64,000 bases of DNA from Solanum dulcamara (GCF_947179165.1 NC_077245.1:16834740-16898739), one strand, 5' to 3'. Positions 1 to 12,475 are shown, counted from the first letter of the stretch. Program-made: numbers and translations. Notes: a model not told the origin generated them from the sequence alone.

Positions 1-488
1 GAATTACGCAGCGAAATAATGGTTAATTGTCCGGAGATTATTTTTCTTCCGAGATTAAAAAATATTCGTCTAATTAACATTCATTATGGATGGAGCGAAC
101 GTGACGTTTGTAAGCTTCTATTGAGTTGTCCAATGTTGCAATCTCTTTATGTCGAAAGGGATGGTTATGATAATGTGTCTAAGTATGTTATAAGCTTCGT
201 GTTTTGAAAAATCTTATCGTTAAAATATACGATAATGGATCGTTTGATAGTAAAGAAGATGAGTTGTGTTTGGAGATAAATACATCGAAACTTGAGTATG
301 TAAATTTAATGGACAGTGTTTCTGAGACATTCAATGGTAGATATTTACTCTTTCGGGCCAATGTTAATATTATTATTCTATTGCGGCTATCAAACAAAGG
401 AAGAATCAAAAGGTCCGGTCATTTTCCACTTTGATGCAAGCATTTCACAAAGTGAATGATTTATATATCTCAATTCCAACTCTTGAGG
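1..488 (+). pseudogene. F-box/FBD/LRR gene fragment, two frameshifts
   Basis: The reading frame is open from base 1, so the 5' part with any F-box lies outside the window. It encodes leucine-rich text of the plant F-box/LRR (FBD) family: a CPEIIFLPRLKNIRL strand, then LLLSCPMLQSLYVERDG, the usual 'LLSGCPVLEEL' repeat of these proteins. A frameshift near 185-195 moves the continuation LRVLKNLIVKIYDNGS to another frame. A second shift near 365-375 moves it again, to text ending in LYISIPTLEV. The match ends at GAG followed by GTATGC, which looks like a splice donor at 488/489. No following exon was recognised. In this family the product would be a substrate receptor of an SCF ubiquitin ligase. 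Two frameshifts in under 500 bases indicate a pseudogene, unless there is a sequencing error. The family call is moderately sure; the substrate cannot be told. Confidence 0.65.
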
Positions 489-984
489 TATGCCACATAA
501 CTCTTTCTTTATTTTACTTTTTTATGTGCTCCTTTAATTTATTTTTACTTGTTATCGAGGATCAAATTATATAAATTAAGAAAGTAATAGTTATTATTTA
601 TAGGATAATGCGAAGTCTTTTTAAGTTCACAACAAATACCTAATAGTACTATTATTATTACTTGTATGAGTAAGAGTTAATTCAAGTTAATAAGATGTTA
701 GTTATGTGTTTGCCAAAATCTTGTACTAATATGAAGATTTGAGTAAAATAAACAATTGTTTTTTCTTTATTTATGTAAAGATTGTGTAATTTTTTCTGTA
801 AACTTTAAACTCTAATATTTTCTAACTAAGCAAAAAAAATAAAGGGATAAATACACAAAATAGACTCTTTAAATAAACTATTTACTACTTCATACTTCAT
901 CCCTAAACAATTCATTTATGTACTCGTTCGGTCCAAACTAATTACCCCTTGTACCCCTTTTAGTCTAGGCTCAATTCGCGTTTA
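489..984. other. AT-rich region, no gene seen
   Basis: This stretch follows the possible splice donor of the F-box fragment. It is AT-rich, with stop codons in all frames and no recognised repeat family. It may be the remains of an intron or of 3' flank. Confidence 0.4.
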
Positions 985-1815
985 TGATACTATGATGATA
1001 TCATTCAGTATTTGTGTAATTTTCCCTAAATGTTTGATTCCTTGATGATACCATAACACATGCAATATATTGCTATGGTATCATTGAGGATTTTAAAAGT
1101 GTCTCATCAAGGATTTTCAATATCATGATAATATACAAATATACCGTGGTAGAATCATTCATGTAATATCGAATAACTTAGAAAAATCTTTATGATACCA
1201 TCACAATATATATATATATATATTATGATGGTATCATTCTACATTTGTGATGGTATTATGTCAGTATATGCTATATACTTGAAGGACTGCTCATTGGTGA
1301 ATAATACCATGCTATTATATATGATATTATGTGATTGTATCATTGAGAAATTATGAATTCCTCACTTAAAAGATTGCTCATTAGTCAATAATATCATGCT
1401 ATTATATATATAATGTGTTTGTATTATTGAGGATTGACTTAGTTATACATGAATGAATGTAGAAAACCTTAATAATACCATAGCAGTATATGAATATATT
1501 GTTATGGTATCATTAATGAATGAATAGTTTTGTGAATGAATGAATAAATGAAACCTTAGTGCTACCACAACAGTATATTCGCATCCTGCGATGATATCAT
1601 ACATGATTTGAGGAGTGTTACTAATTATATGAAACACTCCTTAATGATACCATGCTAGTATATGATAGCATCATGGAGATGTTGCTAAACGATTGAAGTA
1701 GACATCAATGATACCATGACAGTATATAGATATACTGTAGTGGTATTATTACGGACTGAAATAAACCTCAATGATACCATATCAGTATATTGATATTGAG
1801 ATGGTATCATGGTAG
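985..1815. repeat. Array of about nine imperfect palindromes
   Basis: The motif TGATACCAT, often followed by CAGTATAT, recurs about every 50-110 bases. It is usually followed by its own reverse complement, ATGGTATCA. Examples start near 1043, 1188, 1240, 1300, 1468, 1555, 1642, 1708 and 1770. Each unit could fold into a 45-70 base hairpin, with AT-rich spacers between units. A short (TA)n run lies in one loop near 1207-1222. I do not recognise the family. It could be a decayed satellite or a pile of related foldback elements. Confidence 0.7.
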
Positions 1816-1854
1816 CGAGTCGCATGCTTTGGGGGTACGAAGTCAGCAACCTAA

Positions 1855-2012
1855 CCACAGTTGGTGGTGAGTTTGGTGATGTATGTGCCGTAGGTTTGAT
1901 AATGGAGGGCCTGGAGGCTTTGGTGGTAGTTAGTAAAATTGATGGTGGTGGCTGGTTTTGAAGGTGGTGTGACTTGGTGGTTGGGTTTGGTGTTGGTGGT
2001 GGGTATAGAGGA
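1855..2012. repeat. TGG-rich minisatellite
   Basis: The plus strand here is dominated by degenerate GGTGGT/TTGGTGG words, unlike its AT-rich surroundings. No convincing protein-coding frame was found. The His/Gln/Pro-rich reading of the opposite strand is a by-product of the repeat. Confidence 0.55.
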
Positions 2013-3177
2013 AAAAATTATGAATAAAAAAGAATAAAGAAAAATAGTAAAAAAATAAATGAATTATAATTCTAACATGGCAGATGCGTGTGAAGCACTT
2101 CAGACAACACAAGTGGTATCAAGCTTCGCAGAGTAGTATAGTATTAAAATCACCTTGAACCTGACTAAGGCGTATTAGGTCGCCTGTAAAAGTATAAGTG
2201 TTTATATGACTTTTCCATACAAATACAATTTTAACTTATGAATTAGTAATTTTTAAAACATATCTGTATGAATGTATATTTTGTGTTGTTGGTCCCAGGG
2301 AAAAACCATCAATCGGCTTTCAAGGCATTTCAATTGGCAGTTTGGGCTTTGTGGATTGTGAAGATGAGTTTCCTATGTTGATCTATATTTTTGAGACCCA
2401 AGTTTTGCAGTTTGTCAAATTGCATACTAATCCTAAAAATATTCAGGCAAAGTATTGTGTGCTACAAAGAATAACTAAATTCCCAAGGAAGTCTCAAGCA
2501 TGTCAAATTGATTTTGTCTAGTCAACACCATATTTTATATCTTTCTCACATTTTCATAATATACAATACAAGTCTTGTTTTGTGAGTAGTCTGTTAAAAT
2601 CAACACATATTGCTTGTATGAAAGAAAAAAAAAGTGTCCATCAACTTCACTTAACAAATCTCAATTATTAGCTGGCATCACCATACATATTTAGTTGTGA
2701 GCTTATGGTAGTATCTAAACTGTTCAATTATGTATCAACCAAAGAAAACCAGCAAAGCTAAAGAGAAACAAAATTTGAAGCAACATATGTTGTGTACTTC
2801 GAATGCCTCCAGCTTTAATATTTGGGAGAGAAAATGCACAACCATCTTGTTTTGATTTCTTTACCATAAAGGTTACTGGTTCAAGTTTGCACACATCCTT
2901 GTACTAGAAATATGATGAATTTGTTTGCTACATACCTTCTGCCTAAGCTCACCCTAAACCTTCATCAGTGATCATTTCCACACAAGTCATGATGGCACTG
3001 ACAATGTACGACTACGATTCTGAAATTTGGAAGCCATTGGCTCTAACAGAACCATGAACAATTTCGGATTAACCTGATTGTTTCCTTCAGCTATTAGGGT
3101 ATTCAATCTGGCCAGCTCTTCCAGCAATTCTGAGGTCATTACCAGAGAAATATTCGACAATGGTGTTCATTGGCCAA
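2013..3177. other. 3' flank and probable 3' UTR of PAP8
   Basis: This lies immediately downstream, on the minus strand, of the PAP8 stop codon. The part nearest 3177 is probably 3' untranslated sequence. No clear polyadenylation signal could be fixed by eye and no other gene was recognised. Confidence 0.35.
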
Positions 3178-6100
3178 CTAAAACCAATTTGAAACACTGA
3201 AGTCCCTTAGCTTACTAAGATGTCTTTCCATGTCTTGCCTTGTCTTCTTCCACTCTTCTTTCTCTATCACAGTGGTAAAATCATCTCTTTCCTCCTATAT
3301 TAACATGTTGCTCACTCATCAGAGGTGGATAGACAGCAATAATAATACAGAGATAAGAAAGAATTTGAGCAAGGATACTCACTGATGGTATAATTTTGAA
3401 TGAGTTCCCATTATCACGAATGACAAGTAAATCATTCTTCCTATCCCTGCTTCTTCCTCCAGGAACTGTCACCTATTTTTTGGAAAACAAATTAACTAAT
3501 TAAAACTAACAATAAATAAAGTGAGCATCCAAAGGCTACCAATAATTGGGAAAACGTAAAACATTTTAAGCTGGTCACACCATCAGCCTCAAGTTCAAGT
3601 TTCATTAACATTTTAAGCTGGTCAAGTTCAAGTTTACATTAACTGGTATACTGGTTGGCAATACATCTTCACACTATGTGAGTTCATTAATACAGATGTC
3701 CTCAAGATTCTATATCTGATTGTTCCAATTAAAAAGACAAACTTCAAGTTCAAATATTCCATTCTTATAGCGGTCTACTGCTTGGCATAGATACCCCCCA
3801 GGGATTGTTGATGAATGTAATACTCAACGTCTACCAGTTTTCATTATCTTATAGTACTAAACAACCTAGTTGAAACAGATTTTGATGGGAATTGTCTAAC
3901 TTTTTGCAGCCAATATCTCTCTGTAACAAAGCTTTTCTTCTTTCTCCAGACCATAACGACAATATAAAGGATACTAATACAAAGAATTTTTACATTAAGT
4001 GTCTAAATCATGAAAAGTAAAGTGTTTAGTTTTTTCTCTTTCTTTTAAAATTCTTCCTTTTCTCTTGGAGAGGAGCGAGGCGGGAAAGAATGATCCTTTT
4101 CTTGTCCACTACAGTTTCTTTCATTATATTTTGCAGACAGCCTAACCATAGTTGTATTTGATGTGCCTCCCAACAAAAGAACAACAAAAAAAATGCTTTC
4201 CTTATAAATAAATAGAACACTTTCATATAATAAGGCTTGCAGCAGCTGTAATAAGCAATGATAAGTTCTATTATCGAAAAGAGGAGTCTGTGAAGAGCTA
4301 TTGTCATTGTGAAGTTACACCTAGGACAACATATCTAAAAGTTGTAATAAAAGCTCCATCATTGGATACTCATAGTTACCAACAAGAAATTGCACATCAG
4401 ACCCATAAAGAAAGGTACTTCGATATTTGGAGGTCAAAATGCAAGCCTATTATAACTGGACTTTTAGGGAGTAGTAGAAATATATATCAAAGTCATCAAT
4501 ATCAAACAAGTTTAAGACCTTAAAGAAAGGACAAGTTACATGTATCTGCCAGAACACATTTAGAACATTTCAGATACTCTTTTTTCTGTTTTTCAATCAA
4601 AACGACATTATCTTCTTAACTTTTATCATTGAATTCATGTATTTAATCACTTCAAACATATACCTTCTTCTATAGACTATATCCTGCATAAACATCGCTA
4701 AAAGGATAAAATGAAAAAGAAAATGAAAGCACAACAAATAAATACGAAAAAGACGTATTTCTATACTTGCTACAGAAATTTGAAAATAAGTTGAGTAATA
4801 TTTGGGAACATGGAGAAGGTATGCTTCATAAGTATTCCAAACCTTCCGTTAAAAATTCTCCCATTCAACCTTACCTTTCTCAGGAAAACTATATTTCAAA
4901 TATACATCAACATAACAATCCAACTTTCATGTCTTATAGTATAAGATGCTCAGAGAATATTTAGTGACTTTACTTGTTAAGGGCTTTGCAAGGGAAGTCC
5001 TGCTATAAAATGGCAAGAAAAGAAACAGAGAGACTGCTAGAAAATGCAGTCTTTGTAGATAAAGAATTGCTAGGAAATATGGATGTGTAGGGGGTTCAGA
5101 TTCTTGTCTTTTAAACTAATTTTCTGTCTCATTGTGTAGCCGTGATAACTGATTGTGCATCACTCCGCCAATTGAAACATTTAAGAAAAGCACAAGTATG
5201 GGACCAAAAAATCTCTTTAATGCAAGTCCAAATAAGCAGTTGGAGAAAGGATAACAGTTTTATCTCCATCCACTGAGCAAGCAAAAGTAGGAAATGTGGA
5301 GTTCAATTAGAAATATTATGAATAAGGGTAACTGCAGTTAAACAAGGTGTTCTTCTTTCGCACCTGACTATTCTATTGAAATCTTGAGGCATTCTAAGGA
5401 AGTGTACCAAATAAGAGGATCAACATTCTCTAATTTATCTGAGAGTCTGTCCTTGTGTTTCTTGATACAACAAAAGCAGCTCCAGATGAATTCATAACAC
5501 CTTTCAGAAGCACTTTTGATAGAGGAGAAGTCAAGAACTAGGAGCTTGCTCTATCTCACTCTGAAGACTGACTATTCTTGCGCATCTAGTAGACCAATTC
5601 AACCAAATATTTTCTTGTGCCTGCTCAAAGCCACATTTTTGGCACAATATTCATTTAGTGTCGACTTTTTCATATGGCTCTTTGTTTGTTGCTCAGATTC
5701 TCCGAATATGTTCCCGCACCTATGTAGAATCCTCCAAAAATGCACTATTTTGGAGGATCCGACATGCACCAGTCGGCATTTTGGAAAAGGCAGAGCAACA
5801 TAAGCTTTTAGGTTAATTCTAAGTCTAGTCCCTAAATGACAGTCCAAACAGTTAATTAACACACACACACTCCTTTCCTTTTCATACTAGTAGTCATAGT
5901 ATTACTCACGGAGTTTCTTATCCAACGATGTCACTTATTATCTGTTGTTTCTTGCACTTTGATTATCGTATTATTTTGTTGTAGTTAAGTTTCTTTTTGA
6001 AAATACTTAGACATGTTTTCTATAGTTTTTTTTCCATGACTTCTTCCTTTTTCGACCTGCTTTGAAATTTTTTTCCTTGACCTGAGGATATATCAGAAAC

Positions 6101-8981
6101 AACCTTCTCTACCTCCAAAGGTCTGCGTACACTCTCCCTTCCCCAGACCCCACTCGTGGGATCACAGGTATATTGTTGTTGTTGTTGTACACTCCTTCCC
6201 TTTTCAGTATAAAATGAAATCCTTTAGCATTATCAGCAAAGTGGAAATGGCTCTTTTGGGTCTGGTATATGTTTTTGGAGAGTAATTTTCAATTTAGTCC
6301 TGCTCTATAGCAAACAAAACAATTAAACCTAATCAGTGCAAGACAGTAATTGCAGCCTCACCCCTTCCCCTCAAATAAATTTAAACTTAAATCCTTCAGT
6401 TTCCGCCCTTTACCCCTTACCCACTTCCATCCCTTCAACAACACACCCATTTCCTCAAATTTCTATGCTCCTTGGCACTATAAAATTTGGTCAGAATTAG
6501 TTGTTGAGCGGTATAAATTGTTAAACATATCTTCAAAGAATTAACAATCCAATTTTCTGATTTGACAGCATTAGAACTCCAGTTACACAGGCAGCAGATT
6601 CAGCCATATGAAAGTGAAAAAGCTATGTCCGCGAAATAAAAGATAATCACTTTATCAGGGAAGTTACTTGATCAATAAAAAATTAGCAAATCTAGAAGAA
6701 AGGGGTTAGATCAAATTTGTCACAATTCCTTACCACTACTTTGGCTCTTGTGATTGATTTGGTTTTAGAATCAATAACGTATATTTCTTCGAAATCAAGA
6801 GCAAATTCTGGATCACCTGCCCTGCGATTCCTGTAGTGCTTTGTCAAGAATACCTGCCAAAGAAACACGCTGATCATGCAACCCATAGAATGCAAGATTA
6901 AACCTTCTTACCTTCAGATTCAAATGAACAGAGCCTTCATACCAGTCAAGAAGAAATGTTTTGGATTAAGTACTTGAACGTCATAGTTGTGTGATACAAC
7001 CATAAGAATTTTGATGAACCTTTTTTCAGGATACATGGATGGAGTACAAGAGGTCAGTATATAAGGCTTAAACAACAAAAATTCCAAAATGATCACCAAA
7101 AATGGGTAAGAAAGTTTAGGGTCTCCCTCCAAAGACAAATCAAGAAAGAGGATTACGGGGGAAGATTTGCCTAAAAGCAAAAGTAAAGGAAAAAAAAAAG
7201 GAAACAAAACAAGAATACCAAAAGTGCCTTCCTTGAACTTTTCCCTTTCTTGTTTTCTTGTGTTTCAATGGAAGTTCATCCATAGTCCAGCTTTAATTTT
7301 ACATTACAATTAATACTTTTTCACAAGCTTCATATCTTTAGAAAAATAAACTGCATAAACAGCATATGACAGAACAAATGTCTATCAGTTGAAACAGAAA
7401 ACATCAATACCTTCATAATTTCTCTCTCGGATTTATACATCGGATCTCTAGGCGCATCAATGGGAGGCTCTGTCACATTGTAGCATCCATAATCACTCAT
7501 TGCACACCTGATATACTGCATGGAAAAATATATTGTTGATCAAGTAGTAACTTAAACACACTAAATCGACTGTAAGTTGAATCATAAGTACTCAAAAGTA
7601 AGTCATACGGCATGTACAATCATAAACATATAAATACTACACCTTCTGAGGCATTGGTGCAAGAACTCTGGGAATGGCATATATATCAGTATCTGGAGGT
7701 GTAACATACATCTGCATAACAAATAGAAATCATACTTCATAAGCTAGCACATACATTGTCAAAACGGTAACTAACATTCAAATTTCACTGTTTGAATTCC
7801 ACTACACCCCAAATTTGGTATAATGTTCTTTTCATTTGCTGACCTACCCATGTTGAACATACACATGGGTGCATTAGTACTACGTGCAGTCCTTCAAAAT
7901 ACTCCAAAACTTTTATCAAATTGACTATCCAACCAGGATATCAATTGGCATAACAAATACACACCCATATTTGAGTCCACGTAACATGGAAAGACAAAAC
8001 CCTTATTTCTTTTTTTAAAAAAGCATATCTGAGGTGTAATCCACCAGATAGCCTGTCCAGTCCACAAGCACAGGTTTTACCAAGGTAGTCATGCTCATCA
8101 AGGTTGGAGCAGATTTGCACCAAGTTTGGAAGCTATTATTCCAATATTGATCAACAGTACATTAATCCCTTGACTCAGCCTAGGTCATCCCTTTTGGACA
8201 ACCCTTATAAACCATCTTATCAAGACAGAAATCAACAAAGTGTTAACATCAATATGCATTTCGAACACCGAGAAACTTATGTGAATATAGAGCAAATATA
8301 ACCGTCGCACTAGGCAAAACACTTAAATGCAGATATTTCATCCATAAAAAGAAACCAAATGATGCAATTTTCAATATACAAATGTGCAGAATTTAGTACC
8401 AACATACTAATACTCCTCCCAGCAAACAAATGAGCAAAAGGAGAGACAGAGATTCAGAATTTAACCTCACGAAAATCATAAACATCGTTATCAGGATCAG
8501 GAGGTTTGCGAATGAAGAAATCACAATCGAAAAGGCAAATTTTATGAAACTCCTCCTCCTTAATCCTATAATCCACAATTTTCTCCGAATCCCACCCTTG
8601 AGTAAATACAAAGCTACTGCTATTCACCATCGCAATGTCATCATCACCCCTAGCAACAGCTAAAGAAGTAGCACCACCACCACCACCACCACCTAAGAGG
8701 GTATCATAGTCAACATCAAAGTCCTTCTTGTTGTCTGCTTCTTCCACTTCATCCTCGTCCATGTCATAGTCATCTGTACCTCCTCCGTCAGCATCTCCGT
8801 CGTCGGCGAACACCCTGAAATCCGGCCTTTTTGAGCTTAAACTTTGCTTAACAAAAATGGGGTGGTTGGAAATTGGCTTAGCGAACGAAATGGTGAAAAG
8901 GGTCGGTGTAGAAAGCGAAGAAGGTGCAGTGGAGAAGGTTGAAAGCTTTGCCGGAAGCGGGAAGAGGAGACTGGCGCTCAT
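3178..8981 (-). CDS. PAP8: Plastid RNA polymerase-associated protein PAP8 / pTAC6, six exons
   Basis: Coding exons on the minus strand are 8981-8466, 7711-7643, 7515-7411, 6853-6734, 3472-3383 and 3294-3178 (stop TAG at 3180-3178). All junctions are GT-AG and phase 0, giving 338 residues; I recall the Arabidopsis protein as about 330. Exon 1 encodes a Ser/Thr/Pro-rich chloroplast transit peptide (about residues 1-55), an acidic Asp/Glu stretch with a run of seven glycines, then family text such as FFIRKPPDPDNDVYDF. Later exons give YVTPPDTDIY, APMPQKYIRCAMSDYGCY, FLTKHYRNRR, FEEIYVIDSKTKSITRA and the C-terminus LRDFSVSNWF. By family knowledge PAP8 is an essential accessory subunit of the plastid-encoded RNA polymerase complex; Arabidopsis mutants are albino. 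Introns are 754, 127, 557, 3261 and 88 bases. The start ATG sits in the context ACAACCATGAG. Every exon is intact, so the gene is probably functional. Confidence 0.92.
5687..5800. mobile_element. Short foldback element (MITE-like) in PAP8 intron 4
   Basis: The ends are TGTTGCTC (5687-5694) and its reverse complement GAGCAACA (5793-5800). An inner palindrome at 5729-5758 (ATCCTCCAAAA / TTTTGGAGGAT) forms a strong hairpin. I know this layout, with these words, as a common small inverted-repeat element of Solanaceae. It has no coding capacity. Open frames crossing it on both strands are by-products of the palindrome. Confidence 0.7.
5885..6188 (+). mobile_element. SINE with TS-like 3' end in PAP8 intron 4
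   Basis: The 3' end (about 6075-6188) carries the text of Solanaceae TS-type SINEs: GGTCTGCGTACACTCTCCC, then CCCCAGACCCCACTCGTGGG, then a (GTT)n tail. It is flanked by an 18-bp target duplication at 5867-5884 and 6189-6206 (ACACTCCTT...CTTTTCA) with one mismatch, typical of LINE-driven insertion. No clear tRNA A or B box was seen at the 5' end, so the head may be decayed or of another type. It is antisense to PAP8. Confidence 0.8.
8673..8693 (-). repeat. GGT trinucleotide repeat coding for poly-Gly in PAP8 exon 1
   Basis: Seven ACC units on the plus strand encode seven consecutive glycines just before the conserved domain of PAP8. The tract lies in the poorly conserved N-terminal linker, so length variation is likely to be tolerated. 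It is a potential coding microsatellite. Confidence 0.9.
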
Positions 8982-9110
8982 GGTTGTTCAGTGAGAGAAG
9001 AGGAAAAGATAGTGAAGTGGGGGAGTGGATTAGATTTGTACTTTTCGTTGCTCATTTGGTACAAAGATTATTAACACAGATTAATAACGCGGGATTAGTA
9101 ATATAGGATT
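8982..9110 (-). promoter_or_regulatory. 5' leader and proximal promoter of PAP8
   Basis: Read on the minus strand, the 60 bases before the ATG are rich in CT (CTCTTCTCTCACTG), a common plant leader composition. Further upstream lies an AT-rich segment with a weak TATA-like CTATATTAC near 9096-9104. No transcription start can be fixed from sequence alone. Confidence 0.35.
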
Positions 9111-9938
9111 TTTTTTTTTATCTAAATATTTGTTTTATTGGATCACACCTAATTTTGGATTTGGTTTAAAACTTTAATTCATGTAATTGAGTCAAAGTAA
9201 ATAATTACGGGATAATATTATTTTTTGGTGATCTTCTAACTAGCTAGGGGAAGAATAATTTTGTTTTCATGTTTGTTGTTTTCTCACTTGAATTATTTGA
9301 GAATAAATACTTGTCATCTTAATAAATTGATCACTCATAAAATATCAATTTTCAAGTTAATAAACATAAACCATCTACTTTTAAACCGTAAAGACAATAA
9401 ACAATAGTAAAATTGAATAAATCATCTACGTTTATACATAAAAATTGCAAGTAGTAGTTTTAATATGAAGTTAATATCTTAAAATGTCATTCAATTTTAA
9501 AAATTTATCTAGCAAAGTCAGTAAACTTTGTTTTTGCATCAATAAAATCACTCAATCAGGCATTTGTATCAACAAAATCACCCAACTAAATTAGTTATCA
9601 AAACAAAATCGACATGACAAAATATTTTTTATATATATTTATGTAAATCTGAACCCACAAATAAATAAAATTTAAAAACTATTTTATATTATGTAAATAT
9701 GAACCTACTAATAATAAACTTTGTAAGCTAATTTATTTAAATAAATTTACTAGTACAAAACTACAAATATAAAACATAAAATCAAGAAAATAAAAAAAAT
9801 GATTAAAAGAATTTGAGGGATATTTTTATCTTTACATATTTAATCTCATGGTATTAAATTATATGTATTAATAAAATACCACCAAATGGAAGGTATTAGT
9901 TATTGTGTATAACTAATACATGCATTAATTATACATAG
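9111..9938. other. AT-rich intergenic region
   Basis: This is very AT-rich upstream sequence of PAP8 with no recognised gene. Near 9835-9938 it contains the phrase ACTAATACATGCATTAAT, a style seen inside small Tourist-like elements (compare 35330-35460). That phrase resumes after the LTR at 12372, so an older small element may have been split here. Confidence 0.4.
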
Positions 9939-12371
9939 TGTCACGTCCTGGGAGGGTACCCTAGACGTGGCCGGCACTCGAAAACCATTTCTGGCCTTCA
10001 AGCGAACCACCTGATCCAGTCACACTTTCGTTCATTCACATTCTATCAGCGGAAGACTCAATCACAAGAATACTATTCATAATTCTAAGGCCAAAGGCCA
10101 AACAACTATCAAACCAATAATCAGCTAGAATAAAACTAGTCAAAACGAACAAATCATCATTCCCACGCTCTAGCCTATGAAGCCTCTATCAACAATCTAG
10201 GAGGTGCCTATGACAAGTCCATGGCTACCAACAATCAAAACAAAGGAACGAAACAAAACTTTAAAGATAATCTCGGTATCCTCCGGAAACTAGGAGGACT
10301 CACCAACTGACTGGAAGTAAGGGGATCTTCAACGGTGCGCCGGTTGATGATCTCGAGTACCTGTCTCTGCATCATGAAACGATGCAGGCCAAATGATGTC
10401 AATACATGGAATGTACGAGTATGTAAAATGGCCGAATGAAACAACATCAGAAAGAATCAAACCAACTCGGAATCTCAACTCAGAAAGAAGAACTACTCAA
10501 TCAAGTGTCCTAAGTCTAAACAGGAATATGGTTTAGACGGGACCATTCACATACAATTCAACCCAATCCGACTCAGAGTACTATCAAGACCTATATGGGA
10601 GTTTCTCTTATCCGACAACCATCACTTATGAGCCAGTGACAGTACAATAAACCGACGTTGTTGCCGCGTCCGTTCATACTTTGCCAGGGTATGAACGAAT
10701 CAACCAATCATGGATCCAATCCAACCAAGTCCTATAATGTCAGGATAATAATTTTGGGGAAGCATCCGACTTTAACGGTTCAATCCCCTCCTAAGTTTGG
10801 CGACGTAGTTATTGGATTCGAGTTATTACTTACTCTTACCCAATTCGGTGCTCGATACTCCTCCCTAGACTCAAAGCTCATAAAACTCCATCTAATCAAC
10901 TCAATCAAATCATATTGACAAGTCTCATTTACAACCTTGTCAACTCATCAACTCTATCACAATTAACCTCTCCCAATTATACTATCTGATCAATTCCAAT
11001 CATATCTTTCAAGAGTAGATTAAATATGCATTTATAACAACATACAAACCTATCCAATCGTGTCTCTATTCATTTAACAAATCTTTTGGGACTCATCACA
11101 ACTCCAAGGTTTTAAATCAACAATTCAAGATAAGCAACATATTTAAGAAAATTAACATTCTCTATCATAATCAACATAGTTAAGAAATTAACAATATATA
11201 TTCAACCTCTCATCTCAATCAACTCATACAAACATGTAGCACATCACTTTCTTGACTCCACAACATCAACCTAATAGAAATTAGGGTAATAGATGAAAAA
11301 GGACCTATTTGGACCTAACTCTATCAATAAACTTCATTCTTGTGAACAATCAAGCTCAAAGAAGATGTAGGGAACATGGGTGGACTTAACCCATGCTTTG
11401 AGTAGCCTTACATACCTTAGTGAAGACTTTGAAGAAAACCTTGATGTTGGGTCTTCAATGGAAGGCTTGAATTCTTGAAGTTCTTGAAGCAATCCTTGTT
11501 GGAAATGGAGAAGAAGAAGAAGAAAGGGAAATTTCTAGGGCTTTTAGAGAGAGAGAGGGACTGAAATAATGGTCCAAAACGTTCAAGGCTTGTGTATATA
11601 TAATTTGGAAAAATACCCAAATTGCCCTTTCTCCAAAAATCTAAAAAACAGGCTAAAACGCTCCTGGCGCGATAGTGGCGCGTCGCGCCACTGCAGCGCC
11701 AAGTCGAATAGGCTTAAAAACCCTGCAACCTAATAGTGGCGCGTCGCGCCAGGGACCAAACTACTGAGGCTATTTTATGGCGCGATAGTGGCGTGTCGCG
11801 CCCTTACAACGCCAAGCCTATATTTTTTCTGGGTTCTGGAAAATAGGCTTGAAAATCCTGCACATCTCGTAGTGGCGCGCCGTGCCAGGGACCAAACTAC
11901 TGAGGCTTGTTCCTGGCGCAATAGTGGCGCGTCGCGCCACTGCGGTGCCAAGCCTAGGTTTCCAGTAGTTGCCACCCAGGCCTGAAATTCCTACAGTACT
12001 AATCTGTCTTAGGATAGTCATATCTTTTGACTCCGAACTCCAAAAATTACATTCTTGGCGGCGTTGGAAAGAAGACTCAAAGACCTTTAATTTAATAGTT
12101 CGTGGGCCACCCAGATCATCATATTTCAAACGACATGGTCGTTAGAAGTCAACCCTTATACAAACTCATTCAACAACTTAGCCAAGACGAATTCTTTTGG
12201 ACTTAGCTTGGTTCTAAGGGATCCTTTATGACCCCACATCACCTCTAACACTCTTTAATTCCTTGGGAACTCATCCTAACTCATGCATTCACTTCACAAT
12301 AGTCGAGTTCTATCCTACACGTATACGAAGAAGGGTCCGAATCTTAGTGAAGAATTTTGGGGGGTGTTACA
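9939..12371 (-). mobile_element. Solo LTR of a Tekay/Del-type Ty3 element
   Basis: It begins TGTCACGTCCTGGG and ends GGGTGTTACA, proper TG...CA ends. A perfect 5-bp target duplication CATAG lies at 9934-9938 and 12372-12376. No internal region, primer-binding site or second LTR is present, so this is one LTR left by recombination. It is homologous over its length to the LTRs of the full element at 20634-30617. Its sense strand is minus: a TATA-like run at 11595-11602, a pyrimidine tract and a splice-donor-like GTATGTAAG (near 11405-11415) follow in that order. Confidence 0.93.
11664..11949 (-). repeat. GC-rich palindromic cassette array of the LTR (five modules)
   Basis: Five modules rich in GGCGCG, GTCGCGCC and CAGCGCC alternate long and short, in an otherwise AT-rich LTR. 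They lie just upstream of the TATA-like box in sense orientation. The same cassette recurs in the LTRs at 17587, 22366, 29910, 41068 and 63905. Confidence 0.85.
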
Positions 12372-12475
12372 CATAGGTCCAAAATTTCTACCGAACATAA
12401 TACTAAATAATATCATACATAATACATGGACTATTTCTCCTACAACACCCTACCAAACAATCCCTTATTCTCCTG

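Noticed and set aside
985..1815. CRISPR-like array
   Set aside because: Repeat spacing and sequence vary, units are palindromes and spacers are not distinct. This is plant nuclear DNA with no cas genes.
4026..4523. Open frames of 77 and 93 codons in PAP8 intron 4
   Set aside because: No recognisable domain, odd composition, and they lie inside an intron bounded by well-supported splice sites.
5516..5868. Open frames on both strands across 5516-5868
   Set aside because: They cover a palindromic MITE inside a PAP8 intron, and palindromes keep both strands open together.
10658..10918. 86-codon frame starting MLPRPFILCQGMNES, seen again at 19389-19598 in reverse
   Set aside because: It recurs because it lies in homologous LTRs; the frame breaks in other copies. 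There is no sign of selection for a protein.
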